Origin: Ilyonectria destructans | Lineage: Eukaryota > Ascomycota > Sordariomycetes > Hypocreales > Nectriaceae | Reading direction: 5' to 3' | Assembly (NCBI GenBank): GCA_020740775.1 | Contig: JAHEWK010000013.1 | Coordinates: 310,001 to 374,000 of the forward strand | Length of the DNA: 64,000 nucleotides | In this document: positions 35,768 to 47,040 of the stretch, piece after piece | Layout: every line of letters starts with the position of its first letter | How positions within the stretch are numbered: position 1 is the stretch's first letter | Made by a program: the position numbers and the translations under genes | Notes under the pieces: model-generated | Told to the model about the DNA's origin: nothing | Databases searched by the model: none | Seen by the model: only the letters and a program-made list of their open reading frames with translations

Positions 35768-36295
35768 ATGAGAGTCCTACCCGCCCTCTTCTTTATCTCC
35801 GCCTTAACGCCAGTCGCTTATACATTCGAATTTATTGCACCTGATACCAGCAAACCGGTCAACTTCTCTGAGCCTGTTGTGTTCGAATGGTCGACTGCTG
35901 GAGTGACGTTACAACCCTGGCTGGAGCTCATATTCGCTACTGGAGGCTCCGGCTCCGGTGGGGGGGGTCAGTGGGGGATCAACTTCGAACGAATCGACAC
36001 CAGGAACATCAGTACGTGGACGTGGGATACCCCTGAATGGGTAGGGAATGTAACTGCAGATGGCTTCAAGCAGCTTCTTGCCGACGGCAAGAACAACTGG
36101 TTCGAAGCATCTCTTACGAGCCTCCCATACTCCAACCAGTCCTGGGGCGACGATCTGCCGGCGACGGAGAAATTTCAGGTCGAGGGATATCCCTACCTTA
36201 AAGATGCTAAATCTGGAGCTGGAGCAACGACGCCTTCGCTGAGCATTACCCTTGTAGTAGGGATTATGGCCCTCATCTTTGGCCTGACATCTTGA
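35768..36295 (+). CDS. Small secreted, probably GPI-anchored surface protein
   Basis: Single exon, 175 residues. The N-terminal signal peptide MRVLPALFFISALTPVAYTF is followed by an extracellular domain, FEFIAPDTSKPVNFSEPVVFEW, of the type found in fungal Ser/Thr-poor surface proteins of the Kre9/Knh1-like N-terminal fold (PVNFSEPVVFEWST). A Gly/Ser run (GGSGSGGGG) lies near residue 65. Several N-glycosylation sites (NIS, NVT, NQS) are present. The C-terminus has a short hydrophobic end (LVVGIMALIFGL) after a small-residue stretch (KSGAGATTPS), as expected of a GPI-anchor signal. The start at 35,768 is chosen over upstream in-frame codons because it gives a clean signal peptide. Function unknown. 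Confidence 0.75.
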   Translation: MRVLPALFFISALTPVAYTFEFIAPDTSKPVNFSEPVVFEWSTAGVTLQPWLELIFATGGSGSGGGGQWGINFERIDTRNISTWTWDTPEWVGNVTADGFKQLLADGKNNWFEASLTSLPYSNQSWGDDLPATEKFQVEGYPYLKDAKSGAGATTPSLSITLVVGIMALIFGLTS

Positions 36296-36299
36296 AGAC

Positions 36300-37003
36300 T
36301 GTAGACTTTATAGGTCTCGTGTGGAGAGTTTGAGCCGCGGCTGGCGGTTTCTGTTGGCGAGGAGAATGTGTAGTAGAAGTGTGAGATAGTTGGATTCTCT
36401 GAGCCGAGATGTTGCGCGTGAGTTGGCCTTGTTTGCTGAACACCTAGACACCACGTACTTATATGCAGATAGGGGAGGAAAATTAGTGTTTAAGAGGGGA
36501 ATGGCGCCATGGACACTAATTGCGCTGACACTTGTTCAGAGTGCTTAAGAATATAACTAGCCCTAGAGTATACTAGTTAATAATCGTAAGATAAGACAAT
36601 TACTTTCTCAAGTAAAGAGCTATCGAGTGAATTATGTGTTACAGTCCAAAACAGTCTCCACTGGTGGCTGGGATCCTGAGCGAGTTAATCCCAGGGAGCG
36701 ACAGAGCAATCAACGCAGATTACTAGTAGTAGTCACAGCACTTATCGCAGCAGGGTCAATACCCGGTATCAGCAATAGGAAATATGGTCTCTTTGACAGT
36801 CTGAAGTCAGTCATCAGAATGCTTTTCGGCCCCCAGAGCGACACCGGACGAAAGTATCGCAGGCAGTTTTGGTGTAGCATGCTCAATTCAATTATTCATT
36901 AAGCTACTCATTATGTACACAAAATAGAAGTTAGAAGAAGTTTTGCACTTCCTAGAAGTAAGGATTGAAGTAAGACAAAAACTTCATGATGAAGACGGGT
37001 TCT
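36300..37003. other. Intergenic between convergent genes, no gene seen
   Basis: 3' flanks of the GPI-type protein and the monooxygenase. One plus frame of 91 codons (36,627-36,902) lacks any domain. Confidence 0.45.
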
Positions 37004-39320
37004 CTAGTGAGAGAATGGACGCTGAAGATAGACCTCACTCTCCTCAGGCTTCCCTTCCTTGGGGACATCAATAGCGCCGCGTTCCAGAAACCAGGACGGG
37101 TCGCCCTCTGTAAGAGTCAAACTGGAGCCGTTGCCCAGCCATCGTAGAAGGTTCCCGGTAGGGTCCGCGCTCTCAAAGACATAGTCCTCCCATCGCGGGG
37201 CCCGGAGCACCTCGAGACACTGTCCGGTCGATCCTGGCCACAAGCCAACAATTCGCGACCCCGTAGTGTGTGAGCGGTACCACGACGAGCAGTCATCTGT
37301 GTAGACTGTGCGCTTAAAGTACTCGTCGATGTAGTGACTGAAGTCGGCAACTCGCTCCGGTCTGACCTCAAAGGTGGCGTAGTCCTCCTTTTGCAGCTTG
37401 CGAATCATCTTGACTGCGTAGTCACCTTGTGCTTCATAAACACTGAGAAGACTGCCCGAGCCGAGGCTAGAGTTCGGCCCGCCAATGAGTAGAAAGTTGG
37501 GAAATCCGTCCACGGCCAAAGACAGGTAGGTTTCTGGGTGAGGCGTCCATTTTTGCTCGAGCGTCACGCCGTTGCGGCCTGTTACTGTGAAGGTGGGTGG
37601 CGCCCCAACGTTATACCCCGTCGCACAAACCAAAACGTCGAATTCTAGCTCTTCTCCAGTGCTGAGAATCAGGCCTTTCTCAGTCATCTGCTGGATAGAT
37701 GTGTTACAGAAAACCACATTATCCTCCTTGAGCGACTCCAAATACCCAGGCCCCGGAGTTAGTCGGCGACATCCAGGAGCAAACGTTGGGATGATGGCTT
37801 CGTAGAGATCAGGCCGGCCCTCTAGGCGTTTCTTCATATAGTCTTGAAATTTGCCTACAGCACTCGCCTGTTCTGGTGAGTCTTTCAGTGTGAAGAAGTA
37901 CTTCTTGCTGGCTTCATTCTCAAGTGTCTTCCGCATCTTATGGTAGTGGTCTGGGTGTCGTGCCATGTATTCCTGGTCACGTCGGGAGACTGTCAATCCC
38001 ACCCAAATGGACTCCGTTAGCTCGTTTTTTGTTGTGTTTAGGTGCAGTACTTAGCCGTTAACGCACATTTGTTGTCCCCAGGTTCTCTTCCAAGTTTCGC
38101 CATTGCAACATCCCCAAAAGAATTTGACACCCATGTGGGGCTTCGGGCAAAGTTCCAGACCTTAATGCCCTCGAGTGGTTGAATGGCTGGTACAATTTGA
38201 ATTGCGCTGGATCCGTTGCCGATAACGCCAACTCGTTTGTTACGAAGATCAGCGCTGTATCTCTGTTAGCGGTTGAATCAGGCCCTTGAGTCTTGCTAGC
38301 TTACCTCTCGTCCCACGCCCCAGAGTGAATCAGTTTCCCTTTATAATCCCCCAGGCCCTTGATATTAGGCCATTTCACTTCGTTCAAGCCACCTTTGGCG
38401 GAGATGACCATATTCGCCGTGTCCTCAAAAACTTCATCCGTCTCGAGGTTGTGGACCTTGACTCTCCTAATCGACACTATCAGATTCCATATCCATAATT
38501 CATTCATCCTCTCTCAAGCAGTGCATTGCAACTTACCAGATTCTCTTTTCGGAGTCCCAAACGCATTCCTTGACAGCATGGGAGGTCTTGATATAGCGCG
38601 TGGCACCATACCTTTCAGCGACGTCCTGCATATATGCCCGAATTTCGGGTCCAGGGGCATATAGTGCAGACCAGTACGGGCTGGGAGCAAAACTGAATTG
38701 ATATGAGTAGGCTTTAGGTGAGGGTTGTTAGTTGCCAATCTATCGTTTTCGATACCTCAATCGAGCTCATGGCCAAAAACTCACACGGGATATCGCATGC
38801 CAGGCCTGGGTAGCGGTTCAACCACCTGGGAAATAATTAGCATGAAAACTACAAGCTGTACAATTCGGTTTATTCTTAACCTACCATACACCTGCAGGTT
38901 CTTCATTCTGCTCGTACACCTGAAGCTCAACATTCTTGAGCCGCTGAGAAATTCTAGTACCACATATGTCAGCATGGTCCTGTTTCTCGTACGCAGTGTT
39001 CAGGCCCCAGCAGAAGACAAGTATCTCGTCTCGTCGGACACTTTTGGAACTTGGGACTTCGGCGAAAATCAATTCTAGAGAAGCGACGCGCCAACTGAAC
39101 AATCATAACTGGACCAAAACGCGGCGAGTGACCGCATTGGAGCCTTGATATAACCCGGGAGATTTGAGGTTGGCCTACAGCGCCATAGCTTGCGGACCTA
39201 CCTAATGCTCGCGTAGATGCCCGAGAAGCCTGCCCCAATGACAATAACTCTCATGGGCCTCTGATTCTCGACTGGCTCATCCTTGATGTTGAAAGGTTGG
39301 TTGCTGATATGTTCGCCCAT
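37004..39320 (-). CDS. Baeyer-Villiger-type FAD monooxygenase
   Basis: NADPH- and O2-dependent flavoprotein that inserts oxygen next to a ketone (or oxidises a heteroatom). Seven exons join in frame: 39,320-39,202, 38,953-38,885, 38,825-38,785, 38,711-38,537, 38,466-38,305, 38,260-38,067 and 37,989-37,004, for 581 residues. Motifs in order: FAD site VIGAGFSGIYA (near 29-34), RYPGLACDIPSYSYQFSF, the class fingerprint YKGKLIHSGAW (FxGxxxHxxxW pattern with Tyr for Phe), NADPH site GVIGNGSSAIQIVP, and VCATGYNVG. The first intron is unusually long (248 nt), the others short. Similar enzymes act in steroid or polyketide modification; the substrate here cannot be told. The first ATG is followed by a hydrophilic lead, so the protein is probably not secreted. 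Confidence 0.85.
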
Positions 39321-41028
39321 CGTGGATAGAGGGAGAAAGAGTGAGAGAAGAGACAGCGTGTGTGACTGTGTGTCTGCGTGTGCGTCTATGTGCGTTAAGT
39401 GTGAGTAGAGTCCCAATTTGCGGATTGTCTCTCTTTTGAAGTGAGAAGAGAGGAGAATAAATGATGTTGATACTCACAACCGTTACCCCAGGCTTGCGGG
39501 GTATCTAAGCTTAGTGTGCGTCCAAACCTGGGAAGAGAGCCCCACATGAGCCTCACGAATGCTCCAGCAAGGCAGCCCCACATCGTCACCAGATTTAGGA
39601 AAGCAGGTAGGCTTCAAAGACACCTGGGATCTCACTCAATGCTAGATAGGAGGAGATCTCATGGTTTGGAAATGGCGAGAGGGCAGCCATGGTACCATCG
39701 AAGAGCGCGTTGCTGAGCGATGCTGATGACTATAATTTCAGCTGCATGTTCTCCATTTCTTTACGCTCACTTCTTGTCCCAGCGATTTTTGAGTGTCTGC
39801 CCGTGAGCTGTTCAGTCGGTATCCCCCGAGATAGCAGTTAGAGGTTCTAGCAACAAATCTAGACGGAATGCCCGCGTAAAACAGCTCCCTGAACTGCCAC
39901 ACATTTTCCTCGCGACAGACTCCTGGAGAGTAGCACCTAGACATGCATAAACCAGAGTCGCAGCCATTGCCATCAACAATTAGCTCAATGAGACATCGCC
40001 AAAGGTGAAAGCGAACCCCTGAAACCCTTTACGCAAAGAATATCAGTCTGTGTTTGACCGGAAACTCCAGCTCCCATGGGCCCCACATGGCGTAGTTGGG
40101 TCTTGGAGTTCCATCGTCCCACATCGAGATATCATTTTGACAAGACTCACAAGCCACAAATAATTGATGGCCCGAGGCTGAGGTATTGTAAGCTAGCCCC
40201 ACCTGTCAGAAGGGTCAGTTCGCTGTTGCTTTTTATCTTCTGAAAAGTCTTACCCAAAGTGATAACGCGTCAGATGGGGGCTATTTACTAATGCATTCAG
40301 CTCGGACAATGCCTCCGAAGCAGCGGATCAGCTCGGTGGTAGTGCCCGAAACACAAATCCAAGCACTGATTTTGCGTAGAGGACTTTGCCCAGACAGAAG
40401 ACAAATTGACGATCCATCCATCCTCCAGTGGGTTGCCGATATTCTAAACTAAGTCAGAGAAAGAACCCTTTTCGTTTATTTTTTGATGCGACTGATTGAC
40501 TTGACGTTGAATTTTGGGCATGTAGTTCATTTCAAGTATGAAACTGTAAATGAAATGTCTATGAATCTTGTTGCTGGGCATGGGGCCCAGGCTAGCACCG
40601 TTGGATCAAAGTACATCGCCGTCGGCTTCAAGCCAGCCTTGGAAGCCGGGCAAGCGGGTTCGGCAGGAAGTCGGACCTCGGTTAGGGAATGCCACCACTA
40701 TAAATAGGTAGCCGGACTCTCTTAGCTAGATCTGCCTTCCTCACGGGTGTAACAATTGATCTGTGCCGAACGTTCCTTATGTCCTCAAAATCGACTTATG
40801 CTGCGTGACCTGAATGGCTTCAAATCTCCCGAAGAGCTAAACCAGCCGTCTCCAAGCAAAGACCTTAACGTTGGACTCGAATGTGGACTACACGTATGCA
40901 GGAGTAAAACTAGGTTACAATGAACCTGCCTATTGAATATGTTGTTTGAACATGATTGAGCACACGACCATAAATAATGCAGAGCACAGAGAGCAACCTA
41001 TCTTCTGCTTAACACCGTGCTAAAATGA
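39321..41028. other. Intergenic, one possible C-terminal relic
   Basis: A GT-rich microsatellite lies at about 39,356-39,400, just upstream of the monooxygenase. On the minus strand at about 40,200-40,035 a frame reads NTSASGHQLFVACESC then MWDDGTPRPNYAMWGPWELE to a stop; it looks coding-like but no family is recognised. Nothing else supported. Confidence 0.3.
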
Positions 41029-42637
41029 TCAGCAACCCCCAGTGGAGCTACCACCCACACAAGCAGGGCCTGTACAGTTGAAGCCTCGCGGGTCAACGAC
41101 ATTGCCGCAGAGATACCGATCGGCCACAACGCCGCTGGCCAACTTCAAGTCAATATTGAATAGCGCTAGGTTAGTACACGGCTTAACGGCGCTGCACTGA
41201 AAGCTTGCAACACGAGAGTCTTTCGTTGTACCGACCAGACCATCCACAGAAATGTTGCGAATTTGAAACTCGGAATTCGTGCAATTTCCCGATCCAGGCG
41301 CGCCGGAGAAGCGGGTGCATTGAGAAATTGTAACGGCACCGCCGCGCAAACCGGTTACTTTCAGATTTTCCATGACTAGATCTTCGGCATCTATGACGGA
41401 GTTGAGTTATTGCGCTGAGTCCTCGGGAGTTTCGGAATTACTTACAGCCTTTCCCACCACCACCACCATTCGGGGGATAGCCATTACGATCCGCTGTCCA
41501 CGTCTTGAAGTAAAACTATTAATTCTAGTGAGCTAGAGTTACGCTTGAAAAGACAACTCTGTAATACTCACGGCGTGCAATGTGTTGTTAAACTCGAGGT
41601 TGCTCCGTGGAACCTCTCTATCGTCTCCGTTTCGCCATAATATTGGCCAATGCTGCCGATTGCGATACCGAGGCCATTATAGAAGCGCGAGTTTGTGATT
41701 GTGATATCGGTACTGTTTGCCTTCAAAGAAATGCTGTCGTCGCCGTTATACACAGTCCAGTTGTTCATCTTGATGTGGGACGAGCGGATGGTGTCGGCAC
41801 CGTCGGTATTAGCTAAAAATTGTTAAGAAATCGTTCTTGGATGAATGGGATTTTCAATTCATTGTCTCACAGCTCTGATAGGTATTTCCAGTGTTGTTAA
41901 TGAATATATCATCAAACTCAACGTAATGGGAGTGGATAATTGACATGGTCCTAATAGTGTGAGCTCCGTTCCGATAATACGCATCCTTCTGCACTCACCA
42001 CATTTGGCTTCTGAGGAATCTGAGTCCGCGGACTACGGAGTTGGTCAAGCCATTGAAAGTGACAGCATGGGGCCGGCCGGGGTAGTTTGAGGTGTTAGGT
42101 TGTGATCGAATGAATTTGTACCATTCGTCACCATTTCCGTTGAATGTTCCTCGATTATACCCATTTATACGGACATTGTTCCCACCTAGTACAAATGCAG
42201 TTGATTGATTTTGATAGCCGACTGGCAGCGAGTTGTTAAGCCAATAAGTGATGTTGGTCCCCCACTATAGACGAGTGGTCAGTCGGGGTGTGCACACATA
42301 TACCGGCCTGAAGCATAAGGGTACATACCGATAGTTCTCCAAGGATGTCAATATCAACGTCTTCAAGCCCACTGACATTCAAAACTGAATTTATATAGTA
42401 TGTTGTGGGCTTGAAGACAACCCTGCCACCATGGCCACACTTTTTGAACGCTTTGCGAACCGCTGGAGCGTCATCGGTATCATTACTTCCGCCAGCATTG
42501 ACAACACATGTTTTTTGGTGTGGTGAACGTTCGTCTCTTAGAGCAAGGCTGTCTGGCCGGTCATAGTCGAGATCAAGCGTAGCACCGACACATTGAAGGA
42601 CAGCGCAGAAGAGTAGAGTGAGCCAGGGGCGCTGCAT
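41029..42637 (-). pseudogene. Exo-polygalacturonase (GH28) with a single frameshift
   Basis: Secreted pectin-degrading enzyme releasing galacturonate from chain ends. Six exons: 42,637-42,329, 42,264-41,999, 41,950-41,871, 41,812-41,572, 41,515-41,446 and 41,390-41,029 (about 442 residues). A signal peptide ends near VGATLD. GH28 catalytic blocks are intact: SSNTDGADT, NGDDSIS, GLGIAIGSIGQYYGE (the exo-acting form of the GHG block) and FKTWTADRNG. Exon 4 is one base short: after GETETIE the frame breaks near 41,611-41,629, and the expected NLEFNNTLHA is read in another frame. All other junctions are in phase. This is either a very recent pseudogene or a sequencing error. Neighbour to the arabinofuranosidase gene, fitting pectin side-chain breakdown. 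Confidence 0.8.
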
Positions 42638-42721
42638 TGTCGGAGAATGCAGTAATTGAAGATAAAGATTCGGTGGTGGGAGAGTGAGACTTAACTTTCT
42701 CAGACTATAGATTCCCCTCCC

Positions 42722-42731
42722 AGATATATAA
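42722..42731 (-). promoter_or_regulatory. TATA box of the polygalacturonase gene
   Basis: TTTATATATC on the minus strand, about 85-95 bp upstream of the ATG. Confidence 0.45.
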
Positions 42732-42739
42732 ATCAACCA

Positions 42740-43142
42740 CAGCGTCGTTCCAAAATCCCGCAACCGGAAATGTCGACACGAGGAGTTGTGCGATGGAATT
42801 CGTGGGAGCGAATGATCGCCATGTCCACCTTGAATGCGGAGAAAGTGATTTACAAAGCCACAAATCAGAGTGCATGAGGTGGTCAATAACCAAGGAGGGG
42901 TAGTCTCCGATCTTCTACGGTTTCCTATTCGGGACGGCGACTTCGCGTGCTTTTGCTCCGAAAAGACCGAGAGGTTCAATCACATACTTGGTCAACTGCA
43001 ATGTAAACTGGTTCATTTATGTATTTTCCTGGTTCAGCATATAGACAATAGTGAATAAGCAAACAAGCATAATTGAGTTGGATAAAACTCAATTCATAAA
43101 ACACAAAATATTTCGATACCTCGATAGAGTCTAAGCCAGCAC
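42740..43142. other. Intergenic between two CAZyme genes
   Basis: Promoter of the GH28 gene and 3' flank of the arabinofuranosidase gene. No gene seen. Confidence 0.5.
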
Positions 43143-44654
43143 TCAAGCGAAGCCGGCGCTGATGACCCAGGTCACATCGTCATTGAATGAGGTGGCGACG
43201 TCGAAGGTGTGAACGCCGCCGTTGCTCGCTGCGTAGAGCACGTTGCTATAGTGGCGGAAGTAGCGAGTGGGATAGCTCCAAGATCGAATCGAGTTACCCT
43301 GGCCAGCGAGAGAGGCTTGCGGGCAGAAGGTGGCGTCTTCGTGGAACTGCTTGGTGCCGTCGTTGGCGTTGAGCAGGAGCGTGAAGTCGTAGTGTCGTAT
43401 GAAGCTGCCGGGGGTGTCGACGGACTCGAACGAGAAGCAGGCACTGTTGCCAAGTCCGGTACGAACGGTCCAGCTGGCCTGCTGTTTGAGGGCTGTGGTG
43501 CTGGACGACGAGACAACCTGGGTGTTGATGGTAGAGCCGGTGTGTGCGATGTAGCGTGTCGTGCAGCAGGACGTGGTAGCCCGTAGCGAGATGGAGGATC
43601 CGGCGGTGAGGGCCGGGCCGCTCGTCAACGACACGGTGCTGTACTTGGCGGCTACGATGTTGGCCTGTACCGAGTTCTCAGTGGCATCGGACGGATAGCC
43701 GGAGGTCATGACGCCCTCGTAGAAGGTGCCCTGGGCGCTGACGCTGTTGTCACCACCGATACCGAGAATGATGGCGCCCTCCTTTTTCATCGGGTTGTAG
43801 CCAGACGCAGTTGGACGCGCGCCGCTGTAGTACGTCGACAGCGAGCCAGATGCCGCATTAGCACCGCGGATCGCCCACAGGTTTGGCCCGCCCTTGATGG
43901 CCGCAGTGACGAACCGGTACGAGATGGACGGGTCGCCGGCGTTGTTGCCAGAGCTGGAGCCAGAGAACAGGCCGTTCTCGAGATCGGCCATGATCCAAGG
44001 GCCGCTGCCGGCGCCCGAGCCCCAGCCGGTGCTGTCGCCATAGTAGATGGCCTCCATGTGGCCGTTGCCCGTGTCGGTACTGCTGGTCTCGGCATTGCCG
44101 TAGTCGAAGCAGCAGCCGCCGTTGTAGTGAGACCCGTCAAGCACTGCGTACATGCCCTCAGCCGCGTCGCCTGTAGCTGTGCCGCTGGCAGCGTTGTTGC
44201 GGTAGCCGGTGCCGGGCGAGACGAAGACGCCGTACGCCTTCTGGCCGTTCAGCGTGACGGGTGCGCCAATTGCGCTGGCCAGGTTGTCGTAGCCATTGGA
44301 TTCCGGGCCTGAGAAGCCGCCGGGCGGAGCCTGGGTGAGGTGATTGCCACGGCCAGACTGGTCGTAGATGATGGTGATGAGGCACGTCGTGTTGGCGCAG
44401 AAGGAGTCTTGGGCAGCGGCATTGGCCACACCGCCGGCTGAGAGCGGCGCGATGTTGGTCGTGGTACCGTCGGAGCCGCGCTTCACCTGGTACAGAGAGC
44501 CGGTGAAGGCGCCATACAGGGCACGAGTAGTGCTGTGTGCGGCGATGCAGGGTGTGCCGCCAGAGGAGTAGATGTCGCAGGGCCCAGCATTGACAAGGGA
44601 GCCTGTGGCAACAAGGCCGAGAGCGGTGCGTCGGAGGGTGGATTGTGAGACCAT
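43143..44654 (-). CDS. abfB: Alpha-L-arabinofuranosidase B (GH54, with CBM42)
   Basis: Secreted enzyme that removes arabinofuranose from arabinan and arabinoxylan. Single exon, 503 residues from the ATG at 44,654 (MVSQSTLRR), chosen over one 12 codons upstream because it gives the usual signal peptide ending at VNAGPC. GH54 core at about 20-335: GPCDIYSSGGTPC start, IYDQSGRGNHLTQAPPGG, the vicinal disulfide in GGCCFDYGN, the nucleophile Glu in NGHMEAIYYGDS and the acid Asp in GIGGDNS. The C-terminal arabinose-binding beta-trefoil CBM42 spans about 340-500 (SISLRAT, RYIAHTG, FIRHYDF, RYFRHYS repeats). Length matches the family (about 500). No introns, as is common for abfB. Likely induced on plant material, but no clear XlnR-type site was seen. 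Confidence 0.95.
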   Translation of the reverse strand: MVSQSTLRRTALGLVATGSLVNAGPCDIYSSGGTPCIAAHSTTRALYGAFTGSLYQVKRGSDGTTTNIAPLSAGGVANAAAQDSFCANTTCLITIIYDQSGRGNHLTQAPPGGFSGPESNGYDNLASAIGAPVTLNGQKAYGVFVSPGTGYRNNAASGTATGDAAEGMYAVLDGSHYNGGCCFDYGNAETSSTDTGNGHMEAIYYGDSTGWGSGAGSGPWIMADLENGLFSGSSSGNNAGDPSISYRFVTAAIKGGPNLWAIRGANAASGSLSTYYSGARPTASGYNPMKKEGAIILGIGGDNSVSAQGTFYEGVMTSGYPSDATENSVQANIVAAKYSTVSLTSGPALTAGSSISLRATTSCCTTRYIAHTGSTINTQVVSSSSTTALKQQASWTVRTGLGNSACFSFESVDTPGSFIRHYDFTLLLNANDGTKQFHEDATFCPQASLAGQGNSIRSWSYPTRYFRHYSNVLYAASNGGVHTFDVATSFNDDVTWVISAGFA

Positions 44655-44717
44655 TGTTTCACTCTTGTGGAGGAATGGTGCGATATGCACGTCTCTGAGC
44701 GTCTTCTCTTGGCATCA

Positions 44718-44726
44718 TTTTATATT
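44718..44726 (-). promoter_or_regulatory. TATA box of abfB
   Basis: TATAAAATG on the minus strand, 65-73 bp upstream of the ATG. Confidence 0.5.
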
Positions 44727-44845
44727 TATTCATGGCGACGCACTGAGACTTGCAAATGTTATGAATGGGTCGATGAGAAGCCTACATGGCCACGCAAACA
44801 GAACGGCTCCGTTGACAAGAGGTAGTCTGACCCGTGATGCGAAGT

Positions 44846-45025
44846 CCTATTCGTGCGCAACGCCGTATAGAAGCAGCCTTACGTATATCGCTCGGCCCTA
44901 TTCGTGCGCAACGCCGGATAGAAGCAGTCTTATGTCTATTACGAGGTTCTATTCGTGCGCAACGCCGTGGTTAAGCAGCCTTGCGACTATCGCGAAGCCC
45001 TATTCGCGCGCAACGTTGGAGAGCG
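44846..45025. repeat. 51-bp tandem repeat upstream of abfB
   Basis: Three full copies and one partial, starting at 44,846, 44,897, 44,948 and 44,999, with an exact period of 51. Each begins CCTATTCGTGCGCAACG or a close variant and continues GAAGCAGCCTT. They lie about 190-370 bp upstream of the abfB start. They do not form an open frame across copies, so a promoter or structural role is likelier than coding. Confidence 0.85.
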
Positions 45026-45029
45026 ACAG

Positions 45030-47040
45030 CGCTGAGCGGGGTATAACATGACCATTTCGACGGCCTTGCTCGTTCCGAAGCTGGATATAGTAGGTCGCAT
45101 TAGCAAATAGACTTTATCCGCCATTAGAGGTGGAAATTACCCCCAGTTTAGTAACGCGTGCCGCTCTAACTACTACTACGTGACCACCTGTGCCGAGGAT
45201 CCGGTGTGGAAACGCGCGGTGGTAGCTAAGTAACTGGTTCGGCTCCTGGGTGACTAGACGGCGAGAGATCAGCGGAATGACGAGCCCCGTCCGCCCGGGA
45301 GAACGGCACACGGCAGTTTCTCATGCAAGTCGCTAATAGGATTTTTACATGACGGGCGCTGTCGCAGGTGGAAGTGGTGGCCATTTTCTTTAGCGGCTGT
45401 AGGCCAATGTCGCTCAAATAAGCCATTAAAGCAAGTACTGAAAGAAGATTCGTTGGATTGTTAATGACAGACCTAAGTTCCAAGGACTGACCTGGGAAGT
45501 GTCCTATCAGTGAGATCGTACCGTCGAGCTCTGACGTGGTAAAACTGATGATTGGCGAGGATATAACGAGCATACCTAGTGTCAAAACCTTAAAGTTGCT
45601 TCCCGAAGCCTCAATGGGGGAACAGGAGAGTCACCATGTCTGCATTTCGGCCCAATGCCAATCCGAGGGTAGTCTTCCCCTTTACGCCTGCATAACGGCG
45701 TTATCGAATTAATACTTGGGCAGTGCCGGGTTCTTTTCACTTGTTTCCGGAAATCCCGGACTTGGGCCGTTTCTCAACATTCGAGGTCTCCATTTCGAGA
45801 TTGCTTTCGTTGATTCCTTCCAGGAACCGCAAATTTTGATACAAGGATAGCGAACATTAATCAAGTTCTTGGGGTAAGCCCATGGGTGTAAATATAAACG
45901 ATCTTGATAATTGTTTGGGCATCTACTGATTCTAGTAACCTCGTGCTCTCGCCAAGGACCCGCGCTCGCAGATCTTCACCCAACATGAGCTATACGCGTG
46001 AACGGAATTCTTGAATTCTTGAACTTCACACGGTCATGTGCGAGATTTTTTCTTAGGGTGGACAATAGCCCTTAGACCATCGACAGCAAGGGAACACTCC
46101 TCAGATGCTCCAAGCTTCATTCTTGGCAGACTTCAAAGGCTACTACAGGGTAGCCACAAGACCTCTGGATTGTTTCCATCATCGCGAAGCTCTTTAACCG
46201 AACTGAAACCTTCAGTGCAAATATTCGCGACCCTACTACCAGCGGGGTTGCTTAAATAAAAGCTCGGCAGTTTCGTTGGTCGTGATCGGGATGTTGTTCG
46301 GAATCCCATCCTCCAAGACGTTGACCTGTAGGAGATTGGTATTGGTCAATGTGTGGATACCCGTTCACGCCTTGATTGCCCTCTTCTAAAATCGTTACTG
46401 TGCTAAAGCCATATGGGCCCCTGTTTCTGCCACCCTTGATCACAATAGCGAATTGTCTCACGATCTGGATGAGCTATGCATTTTGCGACTCCTGGTTTCC
46501 TTAGGGCCTTGTTCGGATGATTATTCCGTTGTCGGTGATATAGTAAAGTTAATTCAAATTGCCGCTGGTCCTATTTTCAAGGCCAAAGCTTCTCCAATAT
46601 GGCGAATTAGAGTGATGATGGATCATCCTAACCACTCAACATCAACCGTCTTCCTTTCTCCATTTGGTTCAAGCTCGCTTTATACGATGTTACAGAGACT
46701 GTATACTGTGCTGTGGTGGTGCACCCAATCGATTCATCATCATGGTCCGCTTTCCATGTCGGGATGCATTCTAAGAAAGCATGAGAGTTCAACTTCCGTC
46801 CGTCACATGACGAATAATGGCGCCCCCATTCCTCCTACGACAGCCGAGGCTTCACCATGAAATCATTCGACTATCGTCATTTTGAAGTCACTAAGCTAAA
46901 TTCAGCTTGGTCGCAGAAGAGAAATGCGGGGTACTGGGGGTTGATAAAATTGATGCAGCACTAATTATATTTAATGTACAACGCCCATTTCTCCTCATTC
47001 TAGCATTATGAACCTGTCACCGTCATAAACATCGGACAAC
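45030..47040. other. Intergenic (about 2 kb), no supported gene
   Basis: Several short open frames (for example 45,585-45,226 minus, 46,453-46,860 plus, 46,461-46,252 minus) show no recognisable domain, repeat or intron-exon structure. A long regulatory region or a degraded gene are both possible. Confidence 0.35.

Noticed and set aside
43172..44571. Long open frames antisense to and out of phase with abfB
   Set aside because: They mirror the GC-rich codons of abfB and match no family.
44846..45025. CRISPR-like array
   Set aside because: The repeats are directly adjacent, with no unique spacers, and this is a eukaryote; it is a tandem repeat.
46453..46860. 135-codon plus-strand frame as a gene
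   Set aside because: No domain, no coding bias and no intron support.
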